A stretch of 33,905 nucleotides of DNA from a virus (IMGVR_UViG_3300008259_000193:1-33905), one strand, 5' to 3'; shown: positions 8,112 through 14,715, numbered from the stretch's first letter. Program-made: numbers and translations. The notes: generated from the letters alone by a model not told the origin.

Positions 8112-8599
8112 ACCGATCTGCCTTCAAGCCGCATTGCAACGAGCTTGGCGTAGCCTGCGATGTCGATCCAGTGATCAATCTTGTCGGGGTTGCCGTTGAC
8201 GATCCGGCCCACCTTGTGGATGATCATCTCCAGGGCTTCCCACTGGTCATCAGCGAAGGTCTTGCCATGGCGCTGCGCATGGTCTGCCACCAGCCGCTTC
8301 ATGCCCTGCATGAGTTCGGCGCCGTGCTTAAACTTGCCATAGTCCAAGGCCCGCTGATCGAGGACCTCGCCGACAGAGATGGTGTTCTCGGTCTTTGCTG
8401 GCAGGGTGATTGCTGGCAGGATGATTGTTGGGGGAAATTCTTCAGCTTCCGCGACTGACTCATCACGGGCCCTGGCCCGTAACTTGTAGACATGGGAGGC
8501 GGCGATGTTGTACTTCGCGGCCACTTGTTTGACATCAGAGGCGGGGAACTTCTTAAACTGAAGGACGATCTTTTTGGATATTGGTGACAGGGATCTCAT
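8108..8599 (-). CDS. DUF6378-type protein with N-terminal helix-turn-helix
   Basis: A 163-residue protein with two parts. Residues about 1-45 (SDVKQVAAKYNIAASHVYKL) look like a helix-turn-helix. Residues about 78-163 match the pattern I know as DUF6378 in phages: VLDQRALDYGKFKHGAELMQ, then DQWEALEMIIHKVGRIVNG, then DHWIDIAGYAKLVAMRLEG. The biochemical function of that family is not established; its helical E/D-rich layout recalls MazG-like folds. The start overlaps the preceding stop by 4 bases, so translation is coupled. Confidence 0.75.
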   Translation of the reverse strand: MRSLSPISKKIVLQFKKFPASDVKQVAAKYNIAASHVYKLRARARDESVAEAEEFPPTIILPAITLPAKTENTISVGEVLDQRALDYGKFKHGAELMQGMKRLVADHAQRHGKTFADDQWEALEMIIHKVGRIVNGNPDKIDHWIDIAGYAKLVAMRLEGRSV

Positions 8600-8739
8600 A
8601 GCAGTGCTTCCTCATAAGGTTCGATTGGTTGCGGGTCTTGCTTCTTCTGTTTCGGGAACAGCTTAGGGTCGAGGCGGTCAAACGGCCACCACTTCTCAAG
8701 CTCCTCCTGAGTCAGTCTTTTCTTCGGTTGCTCTTTCAT
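8596..8739 (-). CDS. small hypothetical protein, 47 residues
   Basis: A short charged protein rich in K, E and P (LTQEELEKWWPFDRLDPKLF). The ATG at 8739 was chosen because GGAGAG lies just upstream; the longer frame to 8850 would add an unlikely arginine- and cysteine-rich extension. It overlaps the end of the upstream gene by 44 bases and the start of the downstream gene by 4. I do not recognise a family. Confidence 0.55.
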   Translation of the reverse strand: MKEQPKKRLTQEELEKWWPFDRLDPKLFPKQKKQDPQPIEPYEEALL

Positions 8740-9208
8740 TTCTCTCCTTTCTACCGATGGGTCTTGCTTTCTTCTGACGCACAATAGCCTGCACCAAGTC
8801 AATAGCTTTCTCAAGCTCTGATACAGTACAGGCTTGCAACTGGGCATCATGGATTTCCATGCCCAGGTTCAGAGCGCTGAGTTCGGGTCCTCGCAAAATA
8901 AACCTGCCGGTCTCCACCCCTCTGCTTCCCACAGCAAAGAGGGCGTCTTGCGAGGCCCGAATCTCAACCTCCCAGTCCTGGCCAATCTTCATCATGGCCA
9001 GGGCTTCCGTGATGTTCAAGGCGGCAATCAGGATGTCAATGTCTTCCCTGGTCGCATTGCCACTTCGAACAATTTCCAATGCAAGATGGTTCTTGATCTT
9101 CAGGTCCGTGCCTGCGCTGATTGAACCCACGCGCTTTAAGCCGCTGATGACGTAAGACAAAGGGTCTGGAAGGACCCCCTTGGGGCGGTACTTGCTGCGT
9201 TTTCTCAT
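8696..9208 (-). CDS. conserved phage hypothetical protein
   Basis: A 170-residue, mostly helical cytosolic protein beginning MRKRSKYRPKG. The start at 9208 was preferred over the ATG at 9235, because the latter overlaps the -10 box and would lie upstream of the predicted transcription start. The core (KNHLALEIVRSG, DIDILIAALNITEAL, ELSALNLGMEIHDAQLQACT) is regular helix with no catalytic motif. It is the first gene of a four-gene minus-strand unit under its own TTGACA-N16-TACACT promoter. The function is unknown. Confidence 0.75.
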   Translation of the reverse strand: MRKRSKYRPKGVLPDPLSYVISGLKRVGSISAGTDLKIKNHLALEIVRSGNATREDIDILIAALNITEALAMMKIGQDWEVEIRASQDALFAVGSRGVETGRFILRGPELSALNLGMEIHDAQLQACTVSELEKAIDLVQAIVRQKKARPIGRKERNERATEEKTDSGGA

Positions 9209-9235
9209 TTCATTTCTTCTTTCTTGCGTACGCAT

Positions 9236-9263
9236 AGTGTACGCCTAACTAACCGCGTGTCAA
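9236..9263 (-). promoter_or_regulatory. sigma70-like promoter, minus strand
   Basis: On the minus strand TTGACA (9263-9258) is followed by 16 bases and TACACT (9241-9236), exactly the hexamers and spacing of the plus promoter at 1240-1267. The TGA stop of the upstream gene (9262-9260) is embedded in the -35 box. The predicted start near 9229 leaves a leader of about 20 bases before the ATG at 9208. Confidence 0.7.
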
Positions 9264-9454
9264 GGCCCGGGGCTTTGAGTTGCACCTCTATTTTCTTTGC
9301 CTGCGTTCTGGGCTGCTTTGAGTGAGGTGTACTTCGCCTTATTGCTCTTCAAAACAAAGAGGTCGTTATCGTCTCGTACGATCTCATCGACCACTTCGCC
9401 TTTGGGCGTTTCCAGCACCCAATGGTTCACGTTCCATGTCTTCCACTTATTCAT
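9260..9454 (-). CDS. small hypothetical protein, 64 residues
   Basis: A small protein beginning MNKWKTWNVNHWVLETPKGE, with VVDEIVRDDNDLFVLKSNKAK and KYTSLKAAQNAGKE segments that suggest a compact alpha/beta fold. The ATG at 9454 follows GGGAGGG and was preferred to the frame start at 9643, whose extra residues look like antisense noise. Its stop lies within the -35 element of the next promoter. It overlaps the upstream gene by 8 bases. No family is recognised. Confidence 0.6.
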   Translation of the reverse strand: MNKWKTWNVNHWVLETPKGEVVDEIVRDDNDLFVLKSNKAKYTSLKAAQNAGKENRGATQSPGP

Positions 9455-9698
9455 TGCGCCCTCCCGGGCATCTACGGCCCTGGTTGCAGTCTTGGTTACA
9501 GGGTGGGCACGGTGCCTTGACCTTGTCCACGGCGTATGCCATTGTTTGCTCAAAGGTCCAGCGGTTGCCGGGCTCTCGTTCGTTGACAGCGTTGTAAACC
9601 TTTTGCAGGTGTTCCCATAGCTCATCACGCTGGCGTAAAGCACAGGCTGGGCTTTGGCAGTGGTAGCTGCATGTGTGGATGTTTGTGTAGTCTGTCAT
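9447..9698 (-). CDS. small cysteine-rich, probably zinc-binding protein
   Basis: An 83-residue protein with two cysteine clusters. CSYHCQSPAC is near residues 11-20 and CPPCNQDCNQGRRC is near residues 65-78. A helix with RQRDELWEHLQKVYNAV separates them. The spacing suggests a zinc-binding site formed from both ends. The ATG at 9698 follows GGAGGATTTAA and overlaps the preceding stop (ATGA). The function is unknown. Confidence 0.7.
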   Translation of the reverse strand: MTDYTNIHTCSYHCQSPACALRQRDELWEHLQKVYNAVNEREPGNRWTFEQTMAYAVDKVKAPCPPCNQDCNQGRRCPGGRNE

Positions 9699-9865
9699 TT
9701 AAATCCTCCGGGCCAGTCGTTAAAAAGGGGCATTGCGTCAAGCGCGTCATCCACCGCTTCCAGCGCCCGTCTTGTCTTGATCTCATCAATCGGGAAGGGC
9801 AGCGTTGCCATGTGCAAAGCGTCTTGTGCTAACTTGAGTGTCTCGATCAGTTTGTCTTTGGTCAT
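9695..9865 (-). CDS. small hypothetical protein, 56 residues
   Basis: Read directly from the reverse complement. The protein begins MTKDKLIETLKLAQDALHMA and ends DWPGGFK. It is helical and acidic, with an ETLKLAQDAL helix and an ALEAVDDALDAM helix. Its ATG at 9865 overlaps the preceding stop (ACATGA), and its own stop overlaps the next ATG, so it sits in a translation-coupled chain. The DNA encoding its C-terminus (CCCGGAGGATTTAA) doubles as the next gene's ribosome binding site. Confidence 0.6.
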   Translation of the reverse strand: MTKDKLIETLKLAQDALHMATLPFPIDEIKTRRALEAVDDALDAMPLFNDWPGGFK

Positions 9866-10047
9866 GTGTTTCCCCTTGCTCGTATGGCCCTGTAGCAGTC
9901 TTCTGCATCGGGCTTGTCACTATCTTCAGTTGAGTCCAGCCATTCATGCCACATTCTTTCGCACAACTGGGCGCACGCCTCCCTCTCTGCCTTGACTTCT
10001 GCCTCAAGCTCTGATCGGTAGCACATGGTGTCGTCATCGTCTTTCAT
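9862..10047 (-). CDS. small phage protein with REACA...IRARG tail
   Basis: A 61-residue protein starting MKDDDDTMCYRSELEAE. After an acidic helix it has EREACAQLCERMWHEW and ends YRAIRARGNT. That pattern occurs in many Burkholderiales phage proteins; its function is not established. A near-copy of the tail lies in gene 10415-10639. The ATG at 10047 follows GGAGAAGAGCAC and overlaps the stop of the upstream gene by 4 bases. Confidence 0.65.
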   Translation of the reverse strand: MKDDDDTMCYRSELEAEVKAEREACAQLCERMWHEWLDSTEDSDKPDAEDCYRAIRARGNT

Positions 10048-10418
10048 GTGCTCTTCTCCTTCATCTTTTTCAGGGCGGCTTCTTCTGCTTTGCGCCTTGC
10101 GAGCCAACTGACGTAGGCCACCCGTAGCTTCCTGCGCCTGCTTGAGTCGAACCGGCTGTTCTTAGGCTCCATTTCGCTTGCGGGCTCCAGCAAAGCTTTG
10201 CGAATCTGTCCTGCGTCCGCGCCAATGAGGCGAGCGTAGTCTTCGAATGCAGAGGTCTTGCTGAACAGCCAATCAACTGCTGCCAGGGTTTCTGCCGAGG
10301 TCACTTGCCCGACACCTGCTGCGTCCTCAATGGCCTGGGCTATGACAGCAGCCAACAGGTGTGCGCTGGCCACGGTCTGTGGATGCGCTGATGGGTCGGA
10401 TGAGATGAAGTCGATCAT
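10044..10418 (-). CDS. hypothetical helical protein
   Basis: A 124-residue protein. The N-terminal two thirds are alanine-rich helices (ASAHLLAAVIAQAIEDAAG, ETLAAVDWLFSKTSAFEDYA). The C-terminus is strongly basic (SSRRRKLRVAYVSWLARRKA) and could bind nucleic acid. The start follows AAGGGGAAACAC and overlaps the preceding IRARGNT stop by 4 bases. No family is recognised. Confidence 0.7.
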   Translation of the reverse strand: MIDFISSDPSAHPQTVASAHLLAAVIAQAIEDAAGVGQVTSAETLAAVDWLFSKTSAFEDYARLIGADAGQIRKALLEPASEMEPKNSRFDSSRRRKLRVAYVSWLARRKAEEAALKKMKEKST

Positions 10419-10639
10419 GTGTTTCCCCTTGCTCTGATGGCGTCTGGGACATCAAAGTCGGTGCCTTCACACTGCACCAACATTTCAAAAGCCAACTCTG
10501 CACAAGCTTCACGCTCGGCAGCAAGGAGAAGGGCGGCAAAGCGTTTAAGATGATTTTCAATAATCACTGAACTGTCATCTCTGCCTTCTTCATCGCAAAG
10601 CCCAGCCTCCCGCGCCATGCGGATGATGTCTTCTTTCAT
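10415..10639 (-). CDS. small phage protein with REACA...IRARG tail, second copy
   Basis: A 74-residue protein from the ATG at 10639 (MKEDIIRMAREAGLCDEEG). The second half, AAEREACAELAFEML...VPDAIRARGNT, is clearly related to the tail of gene 9862-10047, while the N-terminus differs. A longer upstream frame exists but overlaps the coding frame of another gene. The start overlaps the upstream stop (GCATGA), with GGGTGG just before it. The shared tail suggests modular shuffling. The biochemical role is unknown. Confidence 0.65.
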   Translation of the reverse strand: MKEDIIRMAREAGLCDEEGRDDSSVIIENHLKRFAALLLAAEREACAELAFEMLVQCEGTDFDVPDAIRARGNT

Positions 10640-10977
10640 GCGTCCACCCATTCCCAGCCCAGCACTAGGCGCACACCCATGCGGTGCAGCCAGCAGGGCT
10701 TTTTGGTCAGATTGAATTGGACGCCGCCGCCAATGCGATATCCACCTACCGGTGGTGTCGGTGCTCTGAGGGTGTATTCGGTCATGTGTTCTCCTCCTTT
10801 GCCCGGCTCCCGCTCTGGCTGGGGTGCTGGCTGCTCCAGCCACGGGCAATAGCGATTAAAAAAACTCTTCCACGGTACAGGCTTCTGTTCCTGCTGCGCC
10901 AGTGCTTCTTCCTGAGCGGCATCCCATGTCTTCTCAATGTATTCCATCCACTCTTTTTTTGTGATTGGCTTGTTCAT
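10636..10977 (-). CDS. hypothetical protein, possibly two in-frame products
   Basis: A 113-residue frame starting MNKPITKKEWMEYIEKTW. The first half ends in a proline- and glutamate-rich linker (QPAPQPEREPGKGG). An internal ATG at 10785 is preceded by AAAGGAGGAGAACAC, the same ribosome binding leader that precedes other genes in this block. It would give a separate 49-residue protein (GYRIGGGVQFNLTKK, GVRLVLGWEWVDA). Either the gene makes two nested products or two ancestral genes have fused by loss of a stop codon. Confidence 0.6.
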   Translation of the reverse strand: MNKPITKKEWMEYIEKTWDAAQEEALAQQEQKPVPWKSFFNRYCPWLEQPAPQPEREPGKGGEHMTEYTLRAPTPPVGGYRIGGGVQFNLTKKPCWLHRMGVRLVLGWEWVDA

Positions 10978-11174
10978 GATGGTTTCCTTTCTCCACGCTC
11001 AAACTTCTCCCGCTGATCTGCACTTTGATGAACAACAGTGAAGTCAGAATCATCCACCGTAGGCTTGCACCAGCAATCAGGCGTCAGCACATGCTCGTAT
11101 AAATCATCCACAGGAGCAATGTGCTGCACAAAGTTGCCCGCCTCTGATTCGAATCCAATAAGCCGCCAAGTCAT
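10974..11174 (-). CDS. small hypothetical protein, 66 residues
   Basis: A compact acidic protein beginning MTWRLIGFESEAGNFVQHI, with a CWC pair in TPDCWCKPTVDD and a charged tail ending RKPS. The ATG at 11174 has GAGGGAG upstream. Both ends show 4-base ATGA overlaps with the neighbouring genes, so it is made as part of the coupled chain. No family is recognised. Confidence 0.6.
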   Translation of the reverse strand: MTWRLIGFESEAGNFVQHIAPVDDLYEHVLTPDCWCKPTVDDSDFTVVHQSADQREKFERGERKPS

Positions 11175-11347
11175 TGCTCCCTCGCTTTCAGTCTTTGCAC
11201 AGCAGCGTCTTTAAGCGCTTGTGCAGAACTCGGGTCCTCTTCGTGCAAGAGGTTCATAAAACGCACAACCCAGTCGGCGTCAGGCGCCCCGCTACCGCTG
11301 GATGCGGCTTGCTGCATAAGCTCAACGAGTTTTTCGCGGTCAGTCAT
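11171..11347 (-). CDS. small hypothetical protein, 58 residues
   Basis: Read from the reverse complement. It begins MTDREKLVELMQQAASSGSG and ends QRLKAREQ. It is all-helical in character, with a glycine/serine break and then APDADWVVRFMNLLHEED. The ATG at 11347 follows AAGGAGAACAC and overlaps the preceding stop. The MTDRE start is echoed in gene 11891-12136, another hint of module reuse in this block. The function is unknown. Confidence 0.6.
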   Translation of the reverse strand: MTDREKLVELMQQAASSGSGAPDADWVVRFMNLLHEEDPSSAQALKDAAVQRLKAREQ

Positions 11348-11925
11348 GTGTTCTCCTTAATGCCGTGGGCGGCTTCGATGGCTCGGGCAACTTCTGTAAA
11401 AGACAGCATTGCCGCGCCAAGCGGCACACAAGCCCTTTCAATCTCCTCATCCGTCAGCGGCTTGCGCTGTGGTGGGGTGGAGAAATGTTCTCGCAACCAC
11501 GATTCAATGCGTGCGATGGTGTCCGAAAAGCCGTCATCTGCTGGTGATGTTTGGGCAATAACAAAAAGCTGAGTAGCCAAGTCTTCGTACACCACCGGCT
11601 CTGGCTGTGGTGGGGTTAAGTAAGCGTTTGAGTCTTCGAGGTCGCCACCGCCTACCCATGTGCGCTGTGGGCAGCAATGACCGCACCTCGGGCAGTCAAA
11701 CACCGGCTCCTGCTCTGGCTGCGCCAGTTCGCGGTAGCCGTCCAACCGCTTCGCGGCTTCCGGCGATGCGAGCCATGTCGCGGCCTTCCTCTCCCACTCG
11801 GCGCACAGGTCATGCAACCGGCGCAACTCGGCGGCGGCTTGCTCAATGTCTTGCTGGTGGGCATCGCCTGTCGCGTATAGGTCAAGTCGATCAGCCAGCC
11901 GCAGGGCTTCTGGTTGTTGTGTCAT
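11344..11925 (-). CDS. modular accessory protein with CPRC zinc motif
   Basis: A 193-residue protein starting MTQQPEALRLADRLDLYATG. A helical N-terminal segment (AAAELRRLHDLCAEWERKA) is followed by an AQPEQEPV linker and a zinc-knuckle-like DCPRCGHCCPQRT. A second PPQPEPVVYEDL linker comes next. The C-terminal segment PLTDEEIERAC...SFTEVARAIEAAHGI resembles the tail modules of neighbouring genes. Such mosaic proteins are frequent in Burkholderiales phages. The start overlaps the upstream gene by 35 bases, and no strong ribosome binding site is visible. Confidence 0.7.
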   Translation of the reverse strand: MTQQPEALRLADRLDLYATGDAHQQDIEQAAAELRRLHDLCAEWERKAATWLASPEAAKRLDGYRELAQPEQEPVFDCPRCGHCCPQRTWVGGGDLEDSNAYLTPPQPEPVVYEDLATQLFVIAQTSPADDGFSDTIARIESWLREHFSTPPQRKPLTDEEIERACVPLGAAMLSFTEVARAIEAAHGIKENT

Positions 11926-12136
11926 GGTCAACTTCGTCTTGAAAGTAGTCAATGTCGTGTTTTTCCGATGCTCCGTAACACACCCATGCCACAGGCTCCT
12001 GCTCTGGCTGCGCCAGCCTCTCGCGCAGGGCGGTGATGGCTTCGCTGTGTCCATCCAAGTCTTTGTTTGAGTTTGAATATGGATGTGCTTTTATCAGCGC
12101 CTCCAGCGCCTGCTCCATGATCTCGCGGTCGGTCAT
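11891..12136 (-). CDS. small modular protein with EPVAW linker
   Basis: An 81-residue protein from the ATG at 12136, which follows GGAGGAGC and overlaps the preceding stop (ATGA); an ATG at 12151 is less well placed. It begins MTDREIMEQALEALIKAHPY, continues ITALRERLAQPEQEPVAWVC and ends in a charged, histidine- and aspartate-rich stretch. The EPVAW segment is common in accessory proteins of this phage type, but its function is unknown. Confidence 0.65.
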   Translation of the reverse strand: MTDREIMEQALEALIKAHPYSNSNKDLDGHSEAITALRERLAQPEQEPVAWVCYGASEKHDIDYFQDEVDHDTTTRSPAAG

Positions 12137-12315
12137 GTCAAGCTCCTCCATTTGCTTTTTGGCTCGTTGGCCCGCTCGACGTAAAAGTGGATTAGGAAGT
12201 TGAATATCTGCACGTACGTCATTCTGATGCCAGTGTCATTGGCAATGCGCTCACGAATTAAATCAATGTCTTTGCTGACAGGGATCGTGATGCGTTTGGT
12301 TTTAGGATCAATCAT
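12133..12315 (-). CDS. ribbon-helix-helix-like small protein
   Basis: A 60-residue protein beginning MIDPKTKRITIPVSKDIDLI. A short strand (KRITIPVS) and then two helices (DLIRERIANDTG, TYVQIFNFLIHFYVERA) match the layout of Arc/MetJ-type ribbon-helix-helix DNA-binding proteins. It may repress phage promoters, possibly at one of the palindromes noted in this window. The ATG at 12315 follows the repeated TTTGAAAGG leader. No toxin-like partner is next to it, so an antitoxin role is not supported. Confidence 0.6.
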   Translation of the reverse strand: MIDPKTKRITIPVSKDIDLIRERIANDTGIRMTYVQIFNFLIHFYVERANEPKSKWRSLT

Positions 12316-12319
12316 GCTA

Positions 12320-12334
12320 CCTTTCAAATGTCAA
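12320..12334 (-). promoter_or_regulatory. repeated leader box TTGAxxTTTGAAAGG
   Basis: The minus strand reads TTGACATTTGAAAGG directly before the ATG at 12315. Its AAAGG is the ribosome binding site, but conservation extends further upstream than a ribosome binding site needs. Related boxes precede the genes starting at 14715, 15246 and 16276. This marks the start of a transcript or a translational control element. The 123-base gap 12316-12438 holds nothing else that I recognise. Confidence 0.5.
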
Positions 12335-12438
12335 GTGTAGGTGGGGGCCTCGATTTGGGTTTTAGCTTGTTGCAGCAGAAAGCCAGAAAATGCTGCAAAT
12401 TACCATCCTCGAATGCAGGCTTAACAGCCCCCAGAAAC

Positions 12439-13179
12439 TTAATACTTGTTGCTTGTTGCAGGGGTCTCGGCCGCCTGCTCCTGATCAACCTCACCCGCGG
12501 TTTCAATGGCGCGCTGTGTTTCAATCTTGGCACGCTCCATCAACGCACTAATGACCGCCGAGTCCTCAATGGCTTTAATCAGGCTAAAGGTAACCTTGAA
12601 CTGCGTCTTGGCGTCAGGCACCACGGCAATCTCGCTGATCACAGCCAAAGGCGGGCGCTTCAGCGTCGTTGCCACCGTTTGCACGTAGGTGCTGTAGTTC
12701 TTCAGGCTGGTAACGGGGGGACGAAGGGCGGCAACCTCAGCGGCTTTAACAGCCTCGATTGACCCAATGCTATCGGCGGGGATTACCAACAGCCGCCGCG
12801 TCTCACGGCAAGCTTTGCCTTTGCCACCATTCGCTGCAGAGCCCCACTCGTTCTTAGGGCAACCTTCGCAGGTGTCGTGCTGCTTGCCTTCAACGCGATC
12901 AGACGGGCCCATACCGGTTGCAATAGCAGCAATGGCAAAGCACTTTGGACCAACCAACTTGGTAGGGTCGTACCTGGTGTCGTAATACAGCCGCTCGATT
13001 GGCGCCTGCAGAATGACGCACTGCAACTTATTGCCGGTGATAGGGTTACCCCGATAGGTCAGGGCGCCATTCTTGGTGGAAAGGAAGGTAGCACCAAGGC
13101 CGGACTGCTCCGCCTTCACTGAGTCCACGGCCATCTTGGCCAATTCATCTTCAAACAGGGCGACTTGATTCTTTGACAT
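12439..13179 (-). CDS. candidate ssDNA-binding or recombination protein with zinc knuckle
   Basis: A 246-residue protein starting MSKNQVALFEDELAKMA. It has a beta-rich N-terminal part (LTYRGNPI, NKLQCVILQAPIERLYYD). A cysteine cluster follows (CEGCPKNEWGSA...GKGKACRETRRLLVIP, about residues 115-145), then a long helical C-terminal part ending TPATSNKY. I have seen this pattern in phage ssDNA-binding or annealing-type proteins. Like the plus-strand gene at 2197 it begins MSKN and sits next to a coiled-coil gene. The ATG at 13179 follows AAGGAG. The role is inferred. Confidence 0.6.
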   Translation of the reverse strand: MSKNQVALFEDELAKMAVDSVKAEQSGLGATFLSTKNGALTYRGNPITGNKLQCVILQAPIERLYYDTRYDPTKLVGPKCFAIAAIATGMGPSDRVEGKQHDTCEGCPKNEWGSAANGGKGKACRETRRLLVIPADSIGSIEAVKAAEVAALRPPVTSLKNYSTYVQTVATTLKRPPLAVISEIAVVPDAKTQFKVTFSLIKAIEDSAVISALMERAKIETQRAIETAGEVDQEQAAETPATSNKY

Positions 13180-13201
13180 GGCTAAAGCTCCTTGTAACAT
13201 G

Positions 13202-13579
13202 TCACTTGCGACGAACACTGAGTTCCCAAACATCCGACGTGGACGTTCCGGGGATAGACTCGCCTGCTTCCCAGCGCTCACGGAATGCAGTCGAGGACAG
13301 CCGCTTATGCAGCAGTTCGAATTGTTTGGTTTCGGCAACGTAGCCATAGAATGCTTGCCAATCATCAATGGCGGGGTGTCGCACGAGCTTCATGGACAGG
13401 GATGCCTTGTCACTAGCGGCTTGCGTTATGCCGGCATGTGACATCAAATCCATGATGTCTTTTTCAAGGCCGGCAAGGTCGGCGGTACACTTGCGTACGT
13501 CTTCGGACAAGGCCTCGCGTCGAGCCTTGATCTCTACGTACTTGTCGATGAGGTCTTTGATGTTCATAGTGCGGCTCAT
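13202..13579 (-). CDS. coiled-coil protein paired with ssDNA-binding-like gene
   Basis: A 125-residue protein. Residues about 5-45 (DKYVEIKARREALSEDVRKC) form a coiled-coil hairpin. A small domain follows with AFYGYVAETKQFELLHKR and a DVWELSVRRK terminus. The arrangement resembles gene 1622-2179, and both lie immediately upstream of a candidate ssDNA-binding gene. The ATG at 13579 overlaps the preceding stop by 4 bases; an ATG at 13567 is an alternative. The function is unknown. Confidence 0.7.
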   Translation of the reverse strand: MSRTMNIKDLIDKYVEIKARREALSEDVRKCTADLAGLEKDIMDLMSHAGITQAASDKASLSMKLVRHPAIDDWQAFYGYVAETKQFELLHKRLSSTAFRERWEAGESIPGTSTSDVWELSVRRK

Positions 13580-13992
13580 TTTATGTCATCAACGCCATGC
13601 CATTTCAATTCTTCAATCAGCGATCGCATTTCGTCTTCAGGCCCAACCCAGCCAAGGGGCTTAACCACGTCATACTGTTGGCCTCGCAAAGATCGGATGT
13701 ACTCATTGGCGGGTTGCTTACGCATGTTGGCTTGGTGGACCATGTCAAACAGTCGATCAAAGGGCAGTCCCATGGCATGAGCACAGCCCATTGCAACGTA
13801 GACCAAGTCCACCAAAGCGTCGGCGGCATCGACTAAATGCCGCTCCTCCGTTGCCCGCAGGTACTCGCTAAGCTCCTCAAGGATGAACCTTGCAAAGTAA
13901 CTGGACTCGGCAGGTAGGAGGAATCGCGGCCTTTCACCCATAGGCAAGGACATGGCCTTGCGAAACTCACCAACTTTTTCAAAGTTCGTCAT
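13576..13992 (-). CDS. MazG-like NTP pyrophosphohydrolase
   Basis: A 138-residue, all-helical protein of the MazG/phosphoribosyl-ATP pyrophosphohydrolase-like type. The metal-binding pattern is visible as EELSEY (about residue 39) and, one helix later, DAADALVDLVYVAMG. It would hydrolyse a nucleoside triphosphate to the monophosphate and pyrophosphate, either cleaning the nucleotide pool or lowering an alarmone. The ATG at 13992 has GAAAGG nine bases upstream; an ATG at 13998 is also possible. It overlaps the upstream gene by 14 bases. Confidence 0.75.
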   Translation of the reverse strand: MTNFEKVGEFRKAMSLPMGERPRFLLPAESSYFARFILEELSEYLRATEERHLVDAADALVDLVYVAMGCAHAMGLPFDRLFDMVHQANMRKQPANEYIRSLRGQQYDVVKPLGWVGPEDEMRSLIEELKWHGVDDIK

Positions 13993-14209
13993 CTTCATCA
14001 ACCTTTCCATTGCGAATTGCATCGGCATTGGCCTGCAACAAACTACGCCAAATGGGATTTTCACACGCCATGGCATTGCTGTCAACCATGTCGGCGTCAA
14101 ACTTACGCTGTGCCGCAGCAAATTGCTCAAGCCTATCAATCTGCGTAGGCGTCCAATGCTGCACGCCCCAAATTACTTGTGCAGTCTTAATGATGTCATC
14201 CCGCGTCAT
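13979..14209 (-). CDS. small hypothetical protein, 76 residues
   Basis: The protein begins MTRDDIIKTAQVIWGVQHW and ends with an acidic KVDEDDEL tail. A central helix (QIDRLEQFAAAQRKFD) suggests a compact helical fold. The ATG at 14209 overlaps the preceding stop (TATGA). No family is recognised. The acidic tail region overlaps the next gene's start and carries that gene's ribosome binding site. Confidence 0.65.
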   Translation of the reverse strand: MTRDDIIKTAQVIWGVQHWTPTQIDRLEQFAAAQRKFDADMVDSNAMACENPIWRSLLQANADAIRNGKVDEDDEL

Positions 14210-14715
14210 ACCGTAGCCTCCACAAGGAGGTCTTGCAGCCAGTGCGGCTGCGGGCTACGGCCTTTGTTGTACACCAGCGGCATCGTTGCGGCCTTGCTGG
14301 CGTAGTACTTACGGTAAGACTCAATGTGGTCGTCGGACTTGTACTCGTCGGGCATTGCCAGCGTCGGCGGCGTCCACCGCAACGGCAAGTCATTCATCGC
14401 AGGAGGGGCATGCATAAGCTCGCGAAACCACACGCCGCGGGACTTATGGTCATGGCCGTAGCGCCAGAAAAACTGGCGACCGAGGCCATTAGCCAAATCG
14501 CTAAGCCATTGATAGTTGAGACGGGACTGGCGGACCCAGATGGCCGAGGGGTGATTGGCATGGGTAGGACGGTACGACACATTGTGGCCATTGCCAAAGT
14601 GATGATGCGCGGTGGCCAAGAGCTGGCAGGATTCGATAAGCATTTTGCCGACATGCTTGTCGCAGTGGTATTGCGCAGCAACCAATGGCAGCTGGTGGAG
14701 GTAGAAGATGTTCAT
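14206..14715 (-). CDS. conserved phage protein with CDKHVGKM motif
   Basis: A 169-residue protein beginning MNIFYLHQLPLVAAQYHCDKHVGKM. It is rich in H, C, W and Y, with conserved-looking segments ESCQLLATAHHHF, PTHANHPSAIWVRQSRLNY and RYGHDHKSRG. The clustered H, C and D residues could form a metal site and hint at an enzyme. I recall related phage proteins with a CDKHVVKM motif, but no established function. The ATG at 14715 follows the repeated TTTGAAAGG leader and was preferred to the ATG at 14739. Confidence 0.7.
   Translation of the reverse strand: MNIFYLHQLPLVAAQYHCDKHVGKMLIESCQLLATAHHHFGNGHNVSYRPTHANHPSAIWVRQSRLNYQWLSDLANGLGRQFFWRYGHDHKSRGVWFRELMHAPPAMNDLPLRWTPPTLAMPDEYKSDDHIESYRKYYASKAATMPLVYNKGRSPQPHWLQDLLVEATV

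Noticed and set aside
9236-9263. bidirectional reading of this promoter, like the one at 1258-1267
   Set aside because: The -10 is not palindromic here (GTGTACGCC), and no plus-strand gene follows.
12133-12315. toxin-antitoxin pair based on the ribbon-helix-helix-like protein
   Set aside because: No adjacent gene looks like a known toxin, and the neighbours belong to the modular accessory family.
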